DNA of 64,000 nt from Mytilus trossulus. Taxonomy: Eukaryota > Mollusca > Bivalvia > Mytilida > Mytilidae. The notes under the pieces were generated by a model. It ran no database searches and was not told the DNA's origin. It saw only the letters and a list, made by a program, of their open reading frames with translations. A program made the position numbers and the translations under genes. Where the stretch lies: positions 5,054,117 through 5,118,116 of the forward strand of contig NC_086386.1 of the NCBI RefSeq assembly GCF_036588685.1, written 5' to 3'. Below are positions 34,182 to 45,780 of this stretch, piece by piece (the first letter of the stretch is position 1; each line of letters starts with the position of its first letter).

Positions 34182-35690
34182 AAACAAGAGGCTCTCAAGA
34201 GCCTGAATCGCTCACCTTAATTTTTTTGGTTAAATCTCTCATCAATGATTATTTTGGCTTTTCAATTTATTTATTATAAATGTTCTTTGAATCGTTCTAT
34301 TTTCTTCAAAAGCAAAAAAAAATCATTTTCTCCTATGTTCTATTTTAGCCATAGGAGCTATGTTTATTGACATACAAGGAAATAAAATATAAAATTTATA
34401 CTAGATACTCTGAAACTCATTTAGCCTAAGTTTGGCTGAAATTGATACAGCAGTTTCAAAGGAGAAGATTTTTAAAAGTAAGTCAACATGATGAACAAAT
34501 TGTGAAAAAAGTCTTTAAAGGGCAATAACTCATTAAGGGGTCAATTGACAATTTTGGTCAATTTGACTTATTTGTAGATCTTACATTGCTCAACATTTTT
34601 GCTATTAACAGTTTATCTGTATAATAATATTCAAGATAATAACCAAAAACTGCAAAATTTCTTTAAAATCATCAATTCAAGGGCATTATACCTGAAAAAA
34701 CAGTTACCCAATTCGGCTGAAAATTTCAGGACAGGTAGACCTTGCCCTAATAAATACTTTAACTTCTTGTCTTATTTGCTATAAATGCTGGAGTTTTTGA
34801 GATATAAGCGAAAAACTGCATTTTATCCCGTGTTTTATTTTTAGCCATGACGGCCATGGTTTTTTTACGAAACAGAAAATAAAACACAAACTTTATTTTA
34901 TACACCCTACTGATCATTCAGTTGAAGTTTGGTTGAATTTTGTTGAGTAGTTGTAGAGGAGAAGATTTTTTAAAGTTAGCAAATATGATGAACATATTGT
35001 GAAAAATTGTCATTTAAGGACAATAACCCCTTAAGAGGTTAATTGAAAATTTTGGTCATATTAACTTATTTGTAGATCTTACTTTGCTGATCATTTTTGC
35101 TGTTTACAGTTTATCTTTATCTATAATAATATTCAAGATAATGACCAAAAACTGCAAAATTTCCTTAAAATTACCAATTAAGTGGCAGACAATGGGTTGT
35201 TTGATTCATCTGAAAATTTCAGGGCTGATAAATATAACCGTAGTGAACATTTTTACCTCATGTCAGATTTGCTCTAAATGCTTTCGTTTTTGAGATATAA
35301 GCCAAAAACTGCATTTGACCCTTATGTTCTATTTTAAGTAACGGCGGCCATGTTTTTTAGCGGATCAACAATCGAAGCACAAACTTTGAGCAAGATAATC
35401 TAAGGAACAAGATACAAGCCTATATAAAATTTGTTATTCGTTGAACATTTAATTTCGTGGTTCGCCAATACCCACGAAAGCCACGAAAATTGGTATCCCA
35501 CGAATAAAAATGAATCCACAGTAATCTAAGGAACAATCATGCTAAGTTTCATTCAAATCCATTCAGTAGTTTCAGAGGAGAAGATGTTTGAAAAATTGTT
35601 AACGATGACAGACGACGACGACGACGACGGAAGCCAAGTGATTAGAAAAGCTCACATGGCCTTTTAGGCCAGGTGAGCTAAAAACTGAAC
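34182..35690 (-). repeat. Dispersed GTGAGCTTTT-family repeat, near full length
   Basis: Runs from AACAAGAGGCTCTCAAGAGC to GACGACGACGACGACGACGG, then AAGCTCACATGG and GGCCAGGTGAGCT. It contains two units of roughly 500-550 bp with shared blocks (GAGATATAAGC, AAAAACTGCATTT, GCGGCCATG). A short TTTCGTGGTTCGCC/CCACGAAA palindromic insert lies near 35430-35525. Confidence 0.8.
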
Positions 35691-36111
35691 TCCGAGGAAA
35701 ATTCAATCGGAAAGTCCCTAATCACATGGCAAAATCAAATGACAAAACATAAACGAATCGACAACAACTGTCATATTCCTGACTTCCATACTAATATAAA
35801 GGGAGTATTATTTTTTTGGAGAAATTGAAGTCAATAAAACAGTTAGAAACATTTTAAGAGCCCTTTAAAAAGTTATAAATCTAAAACTATAGTTATAATC
35901 ATTAATTTATACTAATGAAATATATACAATTAACGTGTAGTATCATGTAGCAGGTTTAACACACACTAACCTATAAATAATATACTAGTATACTGTACTT
36001 AACATGCACAATGAAACTGTTTCAAAAACGATCTTTACAATTAATATGGCACTGTATATGCTGGTACTCGATCTTTGATATAACTTGGATGCGAAAAAGA
36101 TTCACTTAGAT
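35691..36111. other. Repeat fragment and 3' flank of the Hsp70-12 gene
   Basis: 35691-35775 is a short dispersed-repeat fragment (AGTCCCTAATCACATGGCAA, then AACATAAACGAATCGACAAC). The rest is AT-rich and probably includes the 3' UTR of the minus-strand gene; no clear AATAAA is seen on that strand. Confidence 0.45.
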
Positions 36112-37154
36112 TTACAAGCAGTTGAAATTTGCTTTAATTTTTTGACCTGTCGATTTTATGATTGCTTCAGCAATAACCTCAGGTCCACTAACTATCATCC
36201 GGATCTCGACTTCGCGATCAGGACCACGTACATCCGACAAATCTACCTCAAATTTCCCAGCGTAAATGCAATCTTTTCCGTCGACGTATTGTGGGTCTTC
36301 AGAACCAGACGAGAAGATAGGAATTTCTATTTTACTTTGGCCAATAAGTGGGTTGTATGTTTTTTTATTGATTACCTCCCCTAATTGCACCGGCTCTCCA
36401 CGCGCGACATGCTTTCCAAATCTATCATGGCAATACATCTTATCATTAATGATATGTTTCTTATCTTCTGGGTCTGTATGTGGACGGAACTGCATATTTG
36501 TACTGGTTCCATGAGTGTATCGACTGAGTCTTTGAACTATAACCTTAGGCTTAAATCCGAACTGAACTGCACCTTTGAGCACAGCAAGACCTGCATCTTC
36601 TGGTATTATTACAGTTTTGCTTTGAAATGCCGATTTTATTGCTTCCTGCAGCATTTGTGATTCAGAAAAACCACCTACCATCAAAATGATGTCCGTGTCG
36701 ACAACTGCTCCTTTCTGGAATAAATCCTTCAGATGGTCAACAATGCGTTTGCATGGTTCTTCAAAGAACTTTTTAGCAGTGTCAGGATCAACACGTAATT
36801 TATCACCTACCCATGACATTGATTTGTTTGATTTAAAGGAACTTTTCAGTGAAACTCCTTTTACTTCTTGAAATCTTTCACTTAAACTTAATGGAATTCT
36901 AATTGTAATTTTAGCTGTGCTGTCAGGGCGAATACTTCGCTTTTTCACTTCAAATTCCCTACACAGACCTAGATAATCGACCTTGTCATCCTTCCGGAAC
37001 TTGTCGACCGTATCTGATCCAACAATATCCGTCAGGAATTCGTCAAATGCCTCGTCGACTTTAGTTCCGCCCCAATCTCCACCATTGGCCATGTAGATTT
37101 GTTTGATGTCGCCATCGTCTTTTATTTCCTGTACAGTTATATCAACTGTTCCAC
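36112..37154 (-). CDS. HSPA12-like: HSPA12-like exon 4 (C-terminal half)
   Basis: Starts after a TTAATATAG acceptor and ends at TAA (36112-36114), encoding about 346 residues. It includes MANGGDWGGTKVDEAFDEFL, then DTDIILMVGGFSES and a C-terminal beta-rich part ending KIKANFNCL. The first roughly 620 bp are almost identical to 55151-55775, while the last 400 bp are clearly diverged from the second copy. Confidence 0.85.
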
Positions 37155-40100
37155 CTATATTAATATTAAAGACAGTTATGTATGTAGTAATGATTGAATG
37201 TGTGTGAATTGTTAGCATCGCGGTTTATGTGAAAATTTCATAAATCTAGGTCACTTTCAACAAAAATGCGTAGAGCCCATTTCTAATTGGTCAGTCTTAT
37301 TCACAGATCAGAAGGGCAAATGTAAAGTTGATAAAAGCTAATAGAGAACTAAAATAACAAATAAGATATATTTCGTTTTTTTATATAGTACATATTCCTT
37401 GTCTATAATTTATAGTTTTTGTCTGTTTCGATTATTTGAGGATTAATTTCATCGTTTGTGGCTTCGTTTTATGCTACAATTTCTTTCTCCAGTTTCATGT
37501 ACATAGCGCCACAGTTCCAGGATATTCCACACTACGTTACCGGAGTCTATCCCGTAATCGGAAGATAAAGTATTTTATATAATTAAATAGTTCGGTAGAT
37601 AAGTGTTTTTAGTGGTTGGTTAGATACATTTTTGTAATGATTCGGTAGATACATGTTGGTAATGATTCGGTAGATACGTGTTTTTAGTGGTTGGTTAGAA
37701 ACATTTTGGTAATGATTCGGTAGATACATGTTGGTAATGATTCGGTGGATACATGTTGGTAATGATTCGGTTGATACATTTTGGTAATGTGACGGTAGAT
37801 ACACTGTACATGTTGGTAATGATTCGGTAGATACATTTTGGTAATGATTCGGTAGATACATGTTGGTAATGATTCGGTAGATACATGTTGGCAATGAATC
37901 GGTAGATACATTTTGGTAATGATTCGGTAGATACATGTTGATAATGATTCGGTAGATACATGTTGGTAATGATTCGGTAGATACATGTTGGTAATAATTC
38001 GGTAGATACATGTTGGTAATGATTCGGTAGATACATTCATTTACCTCCTGCATCCAGTAAAAGATACTGTGTCCCCGGAGCAAACGCATCGAGGGTAGAT
38101 CTTCCACCACTAGAAAGTGTTCTGTCGACAGGTAGGTATTTACAGTAGATGGATGCAGCTTCCGGTTCTAACGCCAAGATGATACTGCGGTCAGGAATGC
38201 CTCCCTAAAAAGAAATGAGTAGCAAATTTCAAGATTATGGTAAGAGAAGTTAAAAAAAAGTTGAAGCTATTAACAAAATACCACATTCATTGCAAAAGGA
38301 GTAGGTCCGGTAAGGACCGATTTTGGCCTCAGATTTCAGGTTCATCTGGCTAAAACCGAATCTGTGCACTATATTCACTATATAGCTTGTGTTCCTCGTT
38401 TTATAAGCTTTCTTATGGTATATAAGATATACCTGTAATTAGGGGATTCGATGGTTCAAAACTATATCGTAACGTCATTTGGAAGTAATTTTAAAAGGAT
38501 TGAAGGGTTTACGGTATTCGGGCGCTCCATAACACAGATCTCCTCTTTTTACAGAGGATGACCTTGAGGTCACTCCGATGTATTGTTATCGCTTAAATTT
38601 CCGTCATTCATAAATTATAGTCAAATTAGTTTTGGGTTTTCAACACCAGTGAAAAAAGTGCATTTTCATACCTGCGATTTCTGTTCTCCGGTTGTACGAT
38701 GTTTCAACAAAATATGGAATCATTTCAGTTGTTAATTTAGTGGTGAAAATTTGACTGAAATATATCTTAATAAATACGATTTTACATGTTTAAGTGGTGT
38801 TTCAGAAAGAGGTCAGGTGCTCTTGTTCATTCATAAAATTATCGTTCATTCATAAATTTATCGTAAAATAAAAATCACTACACAGGTTATACGTGTAGTG
38901 TAAATGACCACCTGTAATCTAAAAATAGCGGTCTCACTAATAACGACAAGAAGAATTTTAGCGACAAGAAGCGTCAAGAACGGACAAGAAGAATAAATTA
39001 AGCGACAAGAAGACTATTTAGCGACATGAAAACTTCTCGTATCGCATGAGGATGACACATATCAAATGAACAATTATGTGTGGGACTTGGTTTTAAGAAA
39101 TGATGTCAAAGTAACACTATGAAAATATTTTTAGTAAGCTGAAATATATATTTATGTTTTACATGTTTATGTCTTGTAAGTTATTTTATTTCTGTCCCAT
39201 TTTTCAACATTAGCGTCTCGAAAGGTGAAATGTTTTAACTGAATGGTTAATTTAAATTAATTATGAAAATTGTTAAAATTAAATAAATAAAAGTAATTAT
39301 TGCCCAGTTACAAACACTACCAGGGGATAATCCATAATTACCCCCAACTTTAGCCTGGTAAACTTGTTGTCTCCTTGTGAAATATAAAACATATTAAAAA
39401 TGATTTCCTGCTTAAGTCTTTTATTGATATAAAGTCAAAACCTTCTTGCTTTTCACTAGACAACCATGTCCTGTCAGGTTTAATTCTTATACATGTAGAT
39501 GAAAAAAAAGTCCCCAAAACATTAACATGGCAGCAATTGCTTTTAGAGCCTTTAAGGCTTTGATTTTTTTACAGAAGAGTGTCCACCATGCACTTGCACT
39601 GCACTATAATAATAGTAGAATAGAATTATCATATACAAATAGATGAAAATTATATATACATGCAATCGTAATATTAATAATATATATAACAACAAATCAG
39701 TGTATTCTCTACGACTATTATTATATAAGTTTAATAGTCCAAGGTATACTGATTTCTTGCACTACAATATAATAGTTATTACGGTGAGGTTGAATTTCCT
39801 GTCATTTATTCATCATCCAAGCATGAACTTCTATCAGAAAAAAATATCTCTGTAAATTAACCCAAGTTTCAGGTATAGAGATGTGATCTGTTTCTGTGAC
39901 ATGCGCTTTTGACCATCCACAAGAACCTGCAGTCATCCGATGTTCAGTACTTCAGTACTTTGATTTAGTGCTGTTATTAGATATTTTTCTGAGAAGATAC
40001 CCCTAGTTTTTTTTTAAATCTATACGAAACTTTTGTAACCTGTTTATATATTTTTATAGTTTTTATACGTTTCCATGTTTTATGCATAAATATGAAAAAA

Positions 40101-43100
40101 ATGATATTAGAGTATTTATATTGAATTGGATAATGAGATTTAAAAAAAAAATTGCACTTTGAGACATTATAATTATTTTGCCCTCCCCTGACACAAGGCA
40201 AGGTGTTCCGTTCAGTCGTTGGGTTTCATTTGGGGGGTGGGGACAACCCGATAGAGTAATGATGGGGGAAACGAATGTTAAGATTAATGCTTGAAGAATA
40301 AAAGTTACCCCCCCCCCCCCATGTTTTTCCTTTACGAAATATATGTAACAACTTAAGTGCGACAATTGTACCTTAAGCTTGTAGATATGCATAAAACGTA
40401 ATATACATGTATTAGTAGCTGCGAGTACTCTAAGCACTGTACTTGGTGTCTTTTTGTTGTTTAGATGTACAAGTATATCTGTCCACGATTACTCTATGTT
40501 TTTTGTTACATGTATTTTTATTTGTATTCATTCAATGAGTTTATTCTTACACAAATGATTTTGGTAGTTCGTTCTTATTTTGCACTGTTTCGCCACTGTC
40601 CTAGGTGAGGGAAGGTTTGGATCCCGCTAACATGTTTAACCCCCGCCACATTCTGTATACATGTATGTACCTGTTCCAAGTAAGGAGTGTGTAATCAAGT
40701 GGTTGTCGTTTTTTGCTGTGTTAAATACTTTATAATTGTTTAATTTTTCGTTCATTTTTTGTACATGTCAGTTGACTTCATTAATTGATCTTTTAAAATT
40801 AGGCCGTTAGTATTTGGTGGTATGTGGTATGCGCTTTTATCATAGTTGAATGGCGTACAATGACCTGTGGCTGTTAATATCTGTGTAATTTAGTCTCTTG
40901 TGAAGTGTTGTCTCATTGGCAATCATACAACATCTTCTTTTTATAAATCCAGGACAAACAAGAAGATATTAAAGTTATTCAATTAATAGAATAAACTTGA
41001 ATAGTGAATAGTGCAAAAAAAAACACAATTCACTATTCATGAATTTTGAAAAGTGAAAAGTGAAAAGTGAAAAGTGAAAAGTGAACGTACTTCAGCCCGG
41101 TGTAGGTTGTACCACTTACAACCATGCTCAGTTGAGTCGCATTTAGGATCAATAGACCACTTTCGAGTTCATCCGTCACCGGCAAAAACTCGTCAATTAT
41201 GCACGCCTTTATGACGTCATTTACCAGATAGAGGGGCTCGCCTGTATCCCTGCACTATTTACGTTCATCAAGCGTCTTGGTGATCGTCTTTGTGCAGGAT
41301 AAACTAGAAATAATGGTTGCTCTGTAGGTACTTACTGACAATTCCCTTATGACAGCAGTGTTGATTGTCAATTTTGAGAATTCAATTTGCCGAATAATTC
41401 GTTCAATATAGAATTATAGTTTTCCAACCACTCGCTCAACATTGGAAGGAAGTGACGACGCCCCTAAACGCACAAATGACGGTGATAAAGGCGCGTATAA
41501 TTGACGAGTTTTTTCCGGTGACGGATGAACTCGAAAGTGGTCTATTGATAAAAGGTTATTCATCAATGCAAATGAAACCACTTTTAGAAGCAGTTTTCAA
41601 ATGACATCTTTTTAAATTTGTTAAGTTAAGAATATTGGTATTAATTAATGCTAAAAAAAAACCAATCAAATTATATATTTTCGCATCATGTCAAATGTTC
41701 AACTATTCTCAGTTCAGTATTAGCGAAAACATTTGATAGTAAAGACCATTAAGTAGCAAACGAGCCTAAATGAAACTAGCCAATAAGCGTCAAAGGTCAA
41801 ACTATATTTGCAAAGGTGACTAATTAGGATTACACACAGGAACTGTCTACTCAAATTTAGGTACTGCCATTTCATCATGTTAAATTTTGCATAATTTATT
41901 TGAAGTCTAGATCGCAATAACAAAAATATAATCTTTTATATTTCATAGAAACGAAGAATAAGGTATTTGGTTCCGGGAGAGAATGCGTCTAAAGTTGATT
42001 TCCCACCACACACCATTCTCTCACTAGGGATATGTTTGCAGTAGATAGAAGCAGCTTCCGGTTCAAGGGCAAGCATTAACTAACTGTTAGGTATGCCTCC
42101 TTACAATTGCAAGCACAATGAAACTTTGAATTAAAAAATAAACATTTTCTATCAATCTACGCTTTATCCAGTTCAGTATTTTTTCTTGTATCGAAAATAT
42201 ATAAATTTGTTAAGGTCGTATCTAATTCAATCTCTTCACACCAGTTAAAAAATGGACCAAAAGAATCTTATCAGATGAAATTATTTTACTGCGTACGCGA
42301 TTTTTATATAAAAAAAAAGATTTATTTGTCAACTATATATCTCATATAAATAATTCGGTTTTATAATCATCAAATGACTATAGTTTCTAATGATAAAATA
42401 TTGAATTACAAGATGCACCTTGGCTTTGTTAAAAAGTTAAAGGACATTACATTTTTACCAAACATATTGGTACCAAAGTCATAAAACATCAGCTGACATG
42501 CAGTACCCGACTTTTTCGAAAAAGCCGACGTACTTAGACAAACAAAATGGTTTAAATAGCCTGACGGCCATTTTTTATGCTGACAAAACTGTACAGCCCA
42601 GGGAGGGGAAAATGAAAGACAAAAGAAAAAATATTTTCATGTATATACCTTAACAGCTGCCTCTCTCATAAATTGTTTAGCAGCGTCGCTCCATATGGCA
42701 GGGACAGTAAGGACCCAGTTAATCTCGGTAGGTCTTATCACATCCTGTCCTTTCTTACTAAGGGTCCTCATTAAATGTTCCCTCATAAATTTGATACTTT
42801 CCGATATCACTTTCATTGCTGGGAGAAGTTTACCTTTGTCATCTTCTAACATCAAGTCACGTGGAATTTCCTAGATATAAAATTAAATAAAAAATCTTAC
42901 TTAACAATAAATTCATGCATAATAAGGCAAGCATAATAAAGATAGTTTCTACCTTTGGCTCTATTTTATATAGTTCTAAACTCATAATTCAATCACATAT
43001 GTAAAATTGTATTTGTTTTCAAATTTCCTACTTAAAGAACATCTTCTGTACGAAATATTACCTGGCATTTGTATAAGTTCATTTTAAATCGACGGAAGTA

Positions 43101-43446
43101 GTACCAGTTTGCGTGGTCCTCTTCTTGTGCAAGCTCTGTGTATTTGTCTTCAGCCTCGATTCCAAATGAATAAAAATTCTGAGCGGGATCAAACAAAACA
43201 CATGTTGGAGTTTTAAGTGATAGTCCAGCATTTGACCCAGTGGTCCAACTGAATCCTTGATTCATCAGTGGATCCTCCTTGAAGTCTTCTCGAGTCTGGA
43301 AGGCGTATCCAGAAAAGGTGGTACCGAAATCAATGGCGGCCACTAACAATGGTTCTGACACAACTTCTGCATAAGCCATTATTGTTTTATGTTATCAAAC
43401 AACCTATATAAGTAGTCTGATCCTCCCACAAGAGTGTGTATTACAT
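36112..43446 (-). CDS. HSPA12-like: HSPA12-like Hsp70 family gene, four coding exons
   Basis: Predicted chaperone-type ATPase of the HSPA12 branch, a divergent Hsp70 group that keeps the actin-like nucleotide-binding fold and is greatly expanded in bivalves. Exons on the minus strand are 43062-43446 (ATG at 43379), 42649-42870, 38045-38204 and 36112-37154. All junctions are GT/AG and the phases agree (0, 0, then 1), giving about 580 residues. Motifs: AAIDFGTTFSGYAF near the N-terminus (phosphate 1), INWVLTVPAIWSD in exon 2, LALEPEAASIYC in exon 3, LLDAGGGTVDITV rebuilt exactly across the exon 3/4 junction (phosphate 2), and DTDIILMVGGFSES, then IIPEDAGLAVLKGAVQFG (adenosine site) in exon 4. 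Intron 2 is 4.4 kb and holds a ruined extra exon 3, so the locus may be a rearranged duplicate; the joining of exons 1-2 to 3-4 needs transcript support. Inducible regulation is common in the family, but no promoter element is identified. Confidence 0.7.
37593..38037. repeat. 25-bp minisatellite at the start of intron 3
   Basis: About 17 units of the type GGTAATGATTCGGTAGATAC plus ATGTT, beginning about 8 bp inside the intron from the exon 3 donor. Some units vary (CATTTT for CATGTT). Three minus-strand frames rich in Tyr-Leu-Pro-Asn-His are repeat by-products. Confidence 0.9.
38045..38204 (-). CDS. HSPA12-like: HSPA12-like exon 3
   Basis: 160 bp encoding GGIPDRSIILALEPEAAS and on to GTQYLLLDAGG. 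The acceptor is TTTCTTTTTAG, and the GTAAAT donor leaves phase 1, which is filled exactly by exon 4 (GT GGA ACA) to make the DAGGGTVD motif. The downstream intron begins directly with a 25-bp minisatellite. Confidence 0.85.
38205..41152. other. Intron 2 of the HSPA12-like gene, proximal part
   Basis: Contains a GCGACAAGAAG tandem cluster (about 38940-39030), AT-rich sequence, a C-run at 40307-40320, a family A repeat (40560-40945) and five AAAAGTG units (about 41047-41083). 38290-38900 looks like another dispersed repeat (TCAGATTTCAGGTTCATCTG). No independent gene is supported. Confidence 0.5.
40560..40945 (+). repeat. Dispersed repeat family A, long copy
   Basis: Reads GGATCCCGCTAACATGTTTA, then AGTGGTTGTCGTTTTTTGCT, AATTAGGCCGTTAGTAT and GTTGTCTCATTGGCAATCAT, ending ACAACATCTTCTTTTTATA. 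The last 150 bp are the reverse of 22453-22640 and its relatives. Confidence 0.75.
41153..41544 (+). mobile_element. 392-bp MITE, copy 1
   Basis: Long TIR starting TAGACCACTTTCGAGTTCAT, then CCGTCACCGG; the right end reads CCGGTGACGGATGAACTCGA, then AAGTGGTCTA. It has the same length as, and inverted high similarity to, 50197-50588. AT symmetry extends outside the ends (ATCAA and TTGAT), which blurs the target duplication. It lies inside intron 2 of the HSPA12-like gene. Confidence 0.85.
41955..42100 (-). pseudogene. Degraded spare HSPA12 exon 3
   Basis: Encodes GGIPNS, a TAG stop (42080-42082), then LMLALEPEAASIYC and on to SPGTKYLIL. It breaks off before the DAGG that should precede the donor. 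The acceptor is also one base short (GTAAG joined to GAGGC). It lies in the same position relative to exon 2 as a normal exon 3, so it is probably the original third exon of the exon 1-2 unit, now skipped in favour of 38045-38204. If not skipped, the whole exon 1-2 unit is a pseudogene. Confidence 0.8.
42649..42870 (-). CDS. HSPA12-like: HSPA12-like exon 2
   Basis: 74 codons from EIPRDLMLEDDKGK to FMREAAVK. The acceptor is TATATCTAG and the donor GTATAT, both phase 0. It contains the conserved WVLTVPAIWSDAAKQFM block. It aligns with 61464-61682 of the second copy. Confidence 0.85.
43062..43446 (-). CDS. HSPA12-like: HSPA12-like exon 1 with 5' UTR part
   Basis: A pyrimidine-rich acceptor (TTTATTCTTTCAG) at 43447-43459 precedes 67 bases of 5' UTR. 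The ATG at 43379 opens MAYAEVVSEPLLVAAIDFGT, and the exon closes with YKCQ and a GTAATA donor in phase 0. An upstream untranslated exon is implied. It contains the first nucleotide-binding motif and lacks any signal peptide, so the product is expected in the cytosol. Confidence 0.8.
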
Positions 43447-43789
43447 CTGAAAGAATAAACGAGACACATTATCTATTTTTGGTTAATTCTATATATGCCT
43501 ATGCCAGTACAAATTACGAGAAAAATGCAATCGCATGCCATCTTTATATTCTGGCACAAAAATGATGAACTCAAAGATTTTTATTTTCCTTTCGAGCAAA
43601 AGGATATTAAATTGTGTTAAAATGAATCCACGTTCAGAGTTCCCGGACATAGTCCAGTCGTGTTTTAGATATACAAAGATTATATGATCATCCAAATTCG
43701 AATTTAAAATATCATACATATAATCCACATTATATAACTAACGGTTGAGTAACAAAAACTAAAGAAGGTCAAATCAACAAAAAATACAG

Positions 43790-43939
43790 TGGCGGATCCA
43801 GCCATTTTAAAAGGAGGGATCCCAACCCAGGTCTGACAAAAGGGGGGGGGGGGTCAACTATATGTCCCCATTCAAATGCATTGATCGGCAAAAAAAGAGG
43901 GGGTTCCAATCCCCGGTCCCCCTCCCCCTGGATCCGCCA
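43790..43939. mobile_element. 150-bp palindromic MITE (TGGCGGATCCAG ends)
   Basis: Perfect 12-bp ends: TGGCGGATCCAG at 43790-43801 and CTGGATCCGCCA at 43928-43939. G-run and C-run halves make the whole unit nearly self-complementary. A related copy is at 18898-19032. Confidence 0.8.
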
Positions 43940-44777
43940 ATAAAATGTACTAGTATGGACTGGTTGACAAATATTTGACTGCCAATTTCAGGCAAAACGG
44001 AACACTCAGTTTGGTACAATGAATTACCGAACACTATATGTATGTGGCAAATCGATATACACACCTAATTACGATTGTAGGCCTGTAAAACTTTTGGTAG
44101 TTAACAGAAACGATCAACATGCAGTTTTTTGCTATAAATGATTTCTCGTTTCAAACTGCTAACAAGAAGATATTTCCATACGCGCAAGAAAGCTGAGCTG
44201 TTTATTTACATGTAAATTGTATCAAACAAAATATACATTTGAAATTGAATGCTAGTAAGTTAGGACTGCTGCATTGTGTATGTCAATCGAATGATATGGC
44301 AGCTACCATAATGTATTGCTTAAAATAAAAAAAAATCTTTTAGAAGAAATAATACGTTCAACAACATGTGACTAACGTAATCGACAAAATATTGACAAAT
44401 ATACATCATTTGAATGTTGGTGGATAGTTGTCTAAAGGCACACGTTTCCTGAGTTTATAATGTACAACAAAAAACTATCACTATTTCAAGAATCCTGAAA
44501 CAAGTGTACAGAAATATATCATTATAATCTTAAACATAGACATTCAATTTGTTCCAAAGTTTCTTGTAAATTTAATTTGATATAAATGATCCATTCATAG
44601 TCAAAGATGTATTACCCCTGTGACAAGTTTTCGGACTGGCGTATATCAGGGCTTTGATCATTTAATTCTTTAAAAGGTTGATGTCTGTTTTTTATCCTAA
44701 AAAATATTCTAATAAAATATTCTGTTCAAGCAGAGGACCTATAAAAAAATATTCTGAATCCAGATTTCCCCCCTAAT
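43940..44777. other. Upstream flank of the HSPA12-like gene
   Basis: AT-rich. It may contain the promoter and first untranslated exon of the minus-strand gene, but no heat-shock element cluster or TATA box could be assigned. It ends in CTAAT (44773-44777), the left target duplication of the next element. Confidence 0.35.
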
Positions 44778-45169
44778 CACTGTGTATCATCGCCACCGGA
44801 AATTGGGTACTAACGAAGCGGAGAGAAATAGAAAAAAAGTAAACAAGTTAGGAATTCGTTCAATTTAAAGCATTTCCACTCATTTGATGAGGGTGCTGCT
44901 TAAGAAATGATTTTCTGATATATAATTCTTTAAATTATTAGGCCGATAAGTACAAAATAAATACAAGATTTTGTGTAATACTCCAAAACTTGCCACTTAG
45001 TACCGGAAAATTTCGAGGTCTATCGTCCTCTGTAGCCCCATTCTCAAGATATTGAACTGTTTTTCATTATTTTTCCAGACACGATTTTAGAATATTATAG
45101 TGTGGCATCATATTTAATGATATTTGTTGTCAAAAACATGTTTTTTAAAGAATATGGACAAAAACATTG

Positions 45170-45260
45170 TTTGTTTGTTGTACGGCGAATTGCAGGACGT
45201 TGTACGGCGAATTGCAAAATAACAACTTTTGTCTGTACGGCGTCTTGCAATATATTATAA
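45170..45260. repeat. Subterminal GTACGGCGAATTGC repeats
   Basis: Three copies (TTGTACGGCGAATTGCA twice, then TGTACGGCGTCTTGCA) at the inner edge of the left TIR. Related TTGCCATACAG/TTGCCGTACCC units occur at 48637-48735 near the right TIR. They could be transposase-binding sites. Confidence 0.65.
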
Positions 45261-45603
45261 TTTTAAAAGGAAATTAATCACTGTTTAGATAATATCAAGT
45301 GACGATATTTTGTTGATATCAAAGCTTTACAGGCTTACAAACATACAAAATGTCCTACTTATCAAATATTATAAATATATGCCGTTAATTCAGTCCTTCC
45401 GCCTTTCGATTTTGTAAAAAAGTTTTTTTTTTCAACCATATTATCCTAAATACATTAATATATATATCGTTATACTACTAACGACTGTAAATATTGTCTT
45501 ATTTGTTGTTAGGATGAAATTTTGTAAGTTCAATAAAATAAACCGTCCATTCATCTTTTGTTGGTGCTATTTTTTTTTATTTTTTTTTAGATAAAAACAG
45601 TTA

Positions 45604-45780
45604 AGATGTGGTATGATAGCAAATAAGATAACTATCCATCAGGATCAAATAAACTGTATGTAAGCAATTATATGCTATCGTACGGCCTTCAACAACGAAA
45701 ACTCGTCCCTTATAGTCGGCTATACAAAGCACAGACCGAAAAATGTGGAAGGCCTCAACAAGAAAGCGACCGGCCTAACT
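45604..45780 (-). repeat. Dispersed repeat family A
   Basis: Blocks GATGTGGTATGATAGCAAAT, ATCGTACGGCCTTCAACAAC and AGTCGGCTATACAAAGC match the other copies. It is nested in the CACTGTG-ended element. Confidence 0.7.

Noticed and set aside
37583-38110. Three overlapping minus-strand frames (Tyr-Leu-Pro-Asn-His repeats)
   Set aside because: By-products of the 25-bp minisatellite in intron 3 of the HSPA12-like gene, partly overlapping true exon 3 in the wrong frame.
44778-44830. A full RSS with 12- or 23-bp spacer and nonamer at the left end
   Set aside because: The heptamer-like CACTGTG is present, but neither the 12- nor the 23-bp spacing leads to an A-rich nonamer, so only the heptamer resemblance is claimed.
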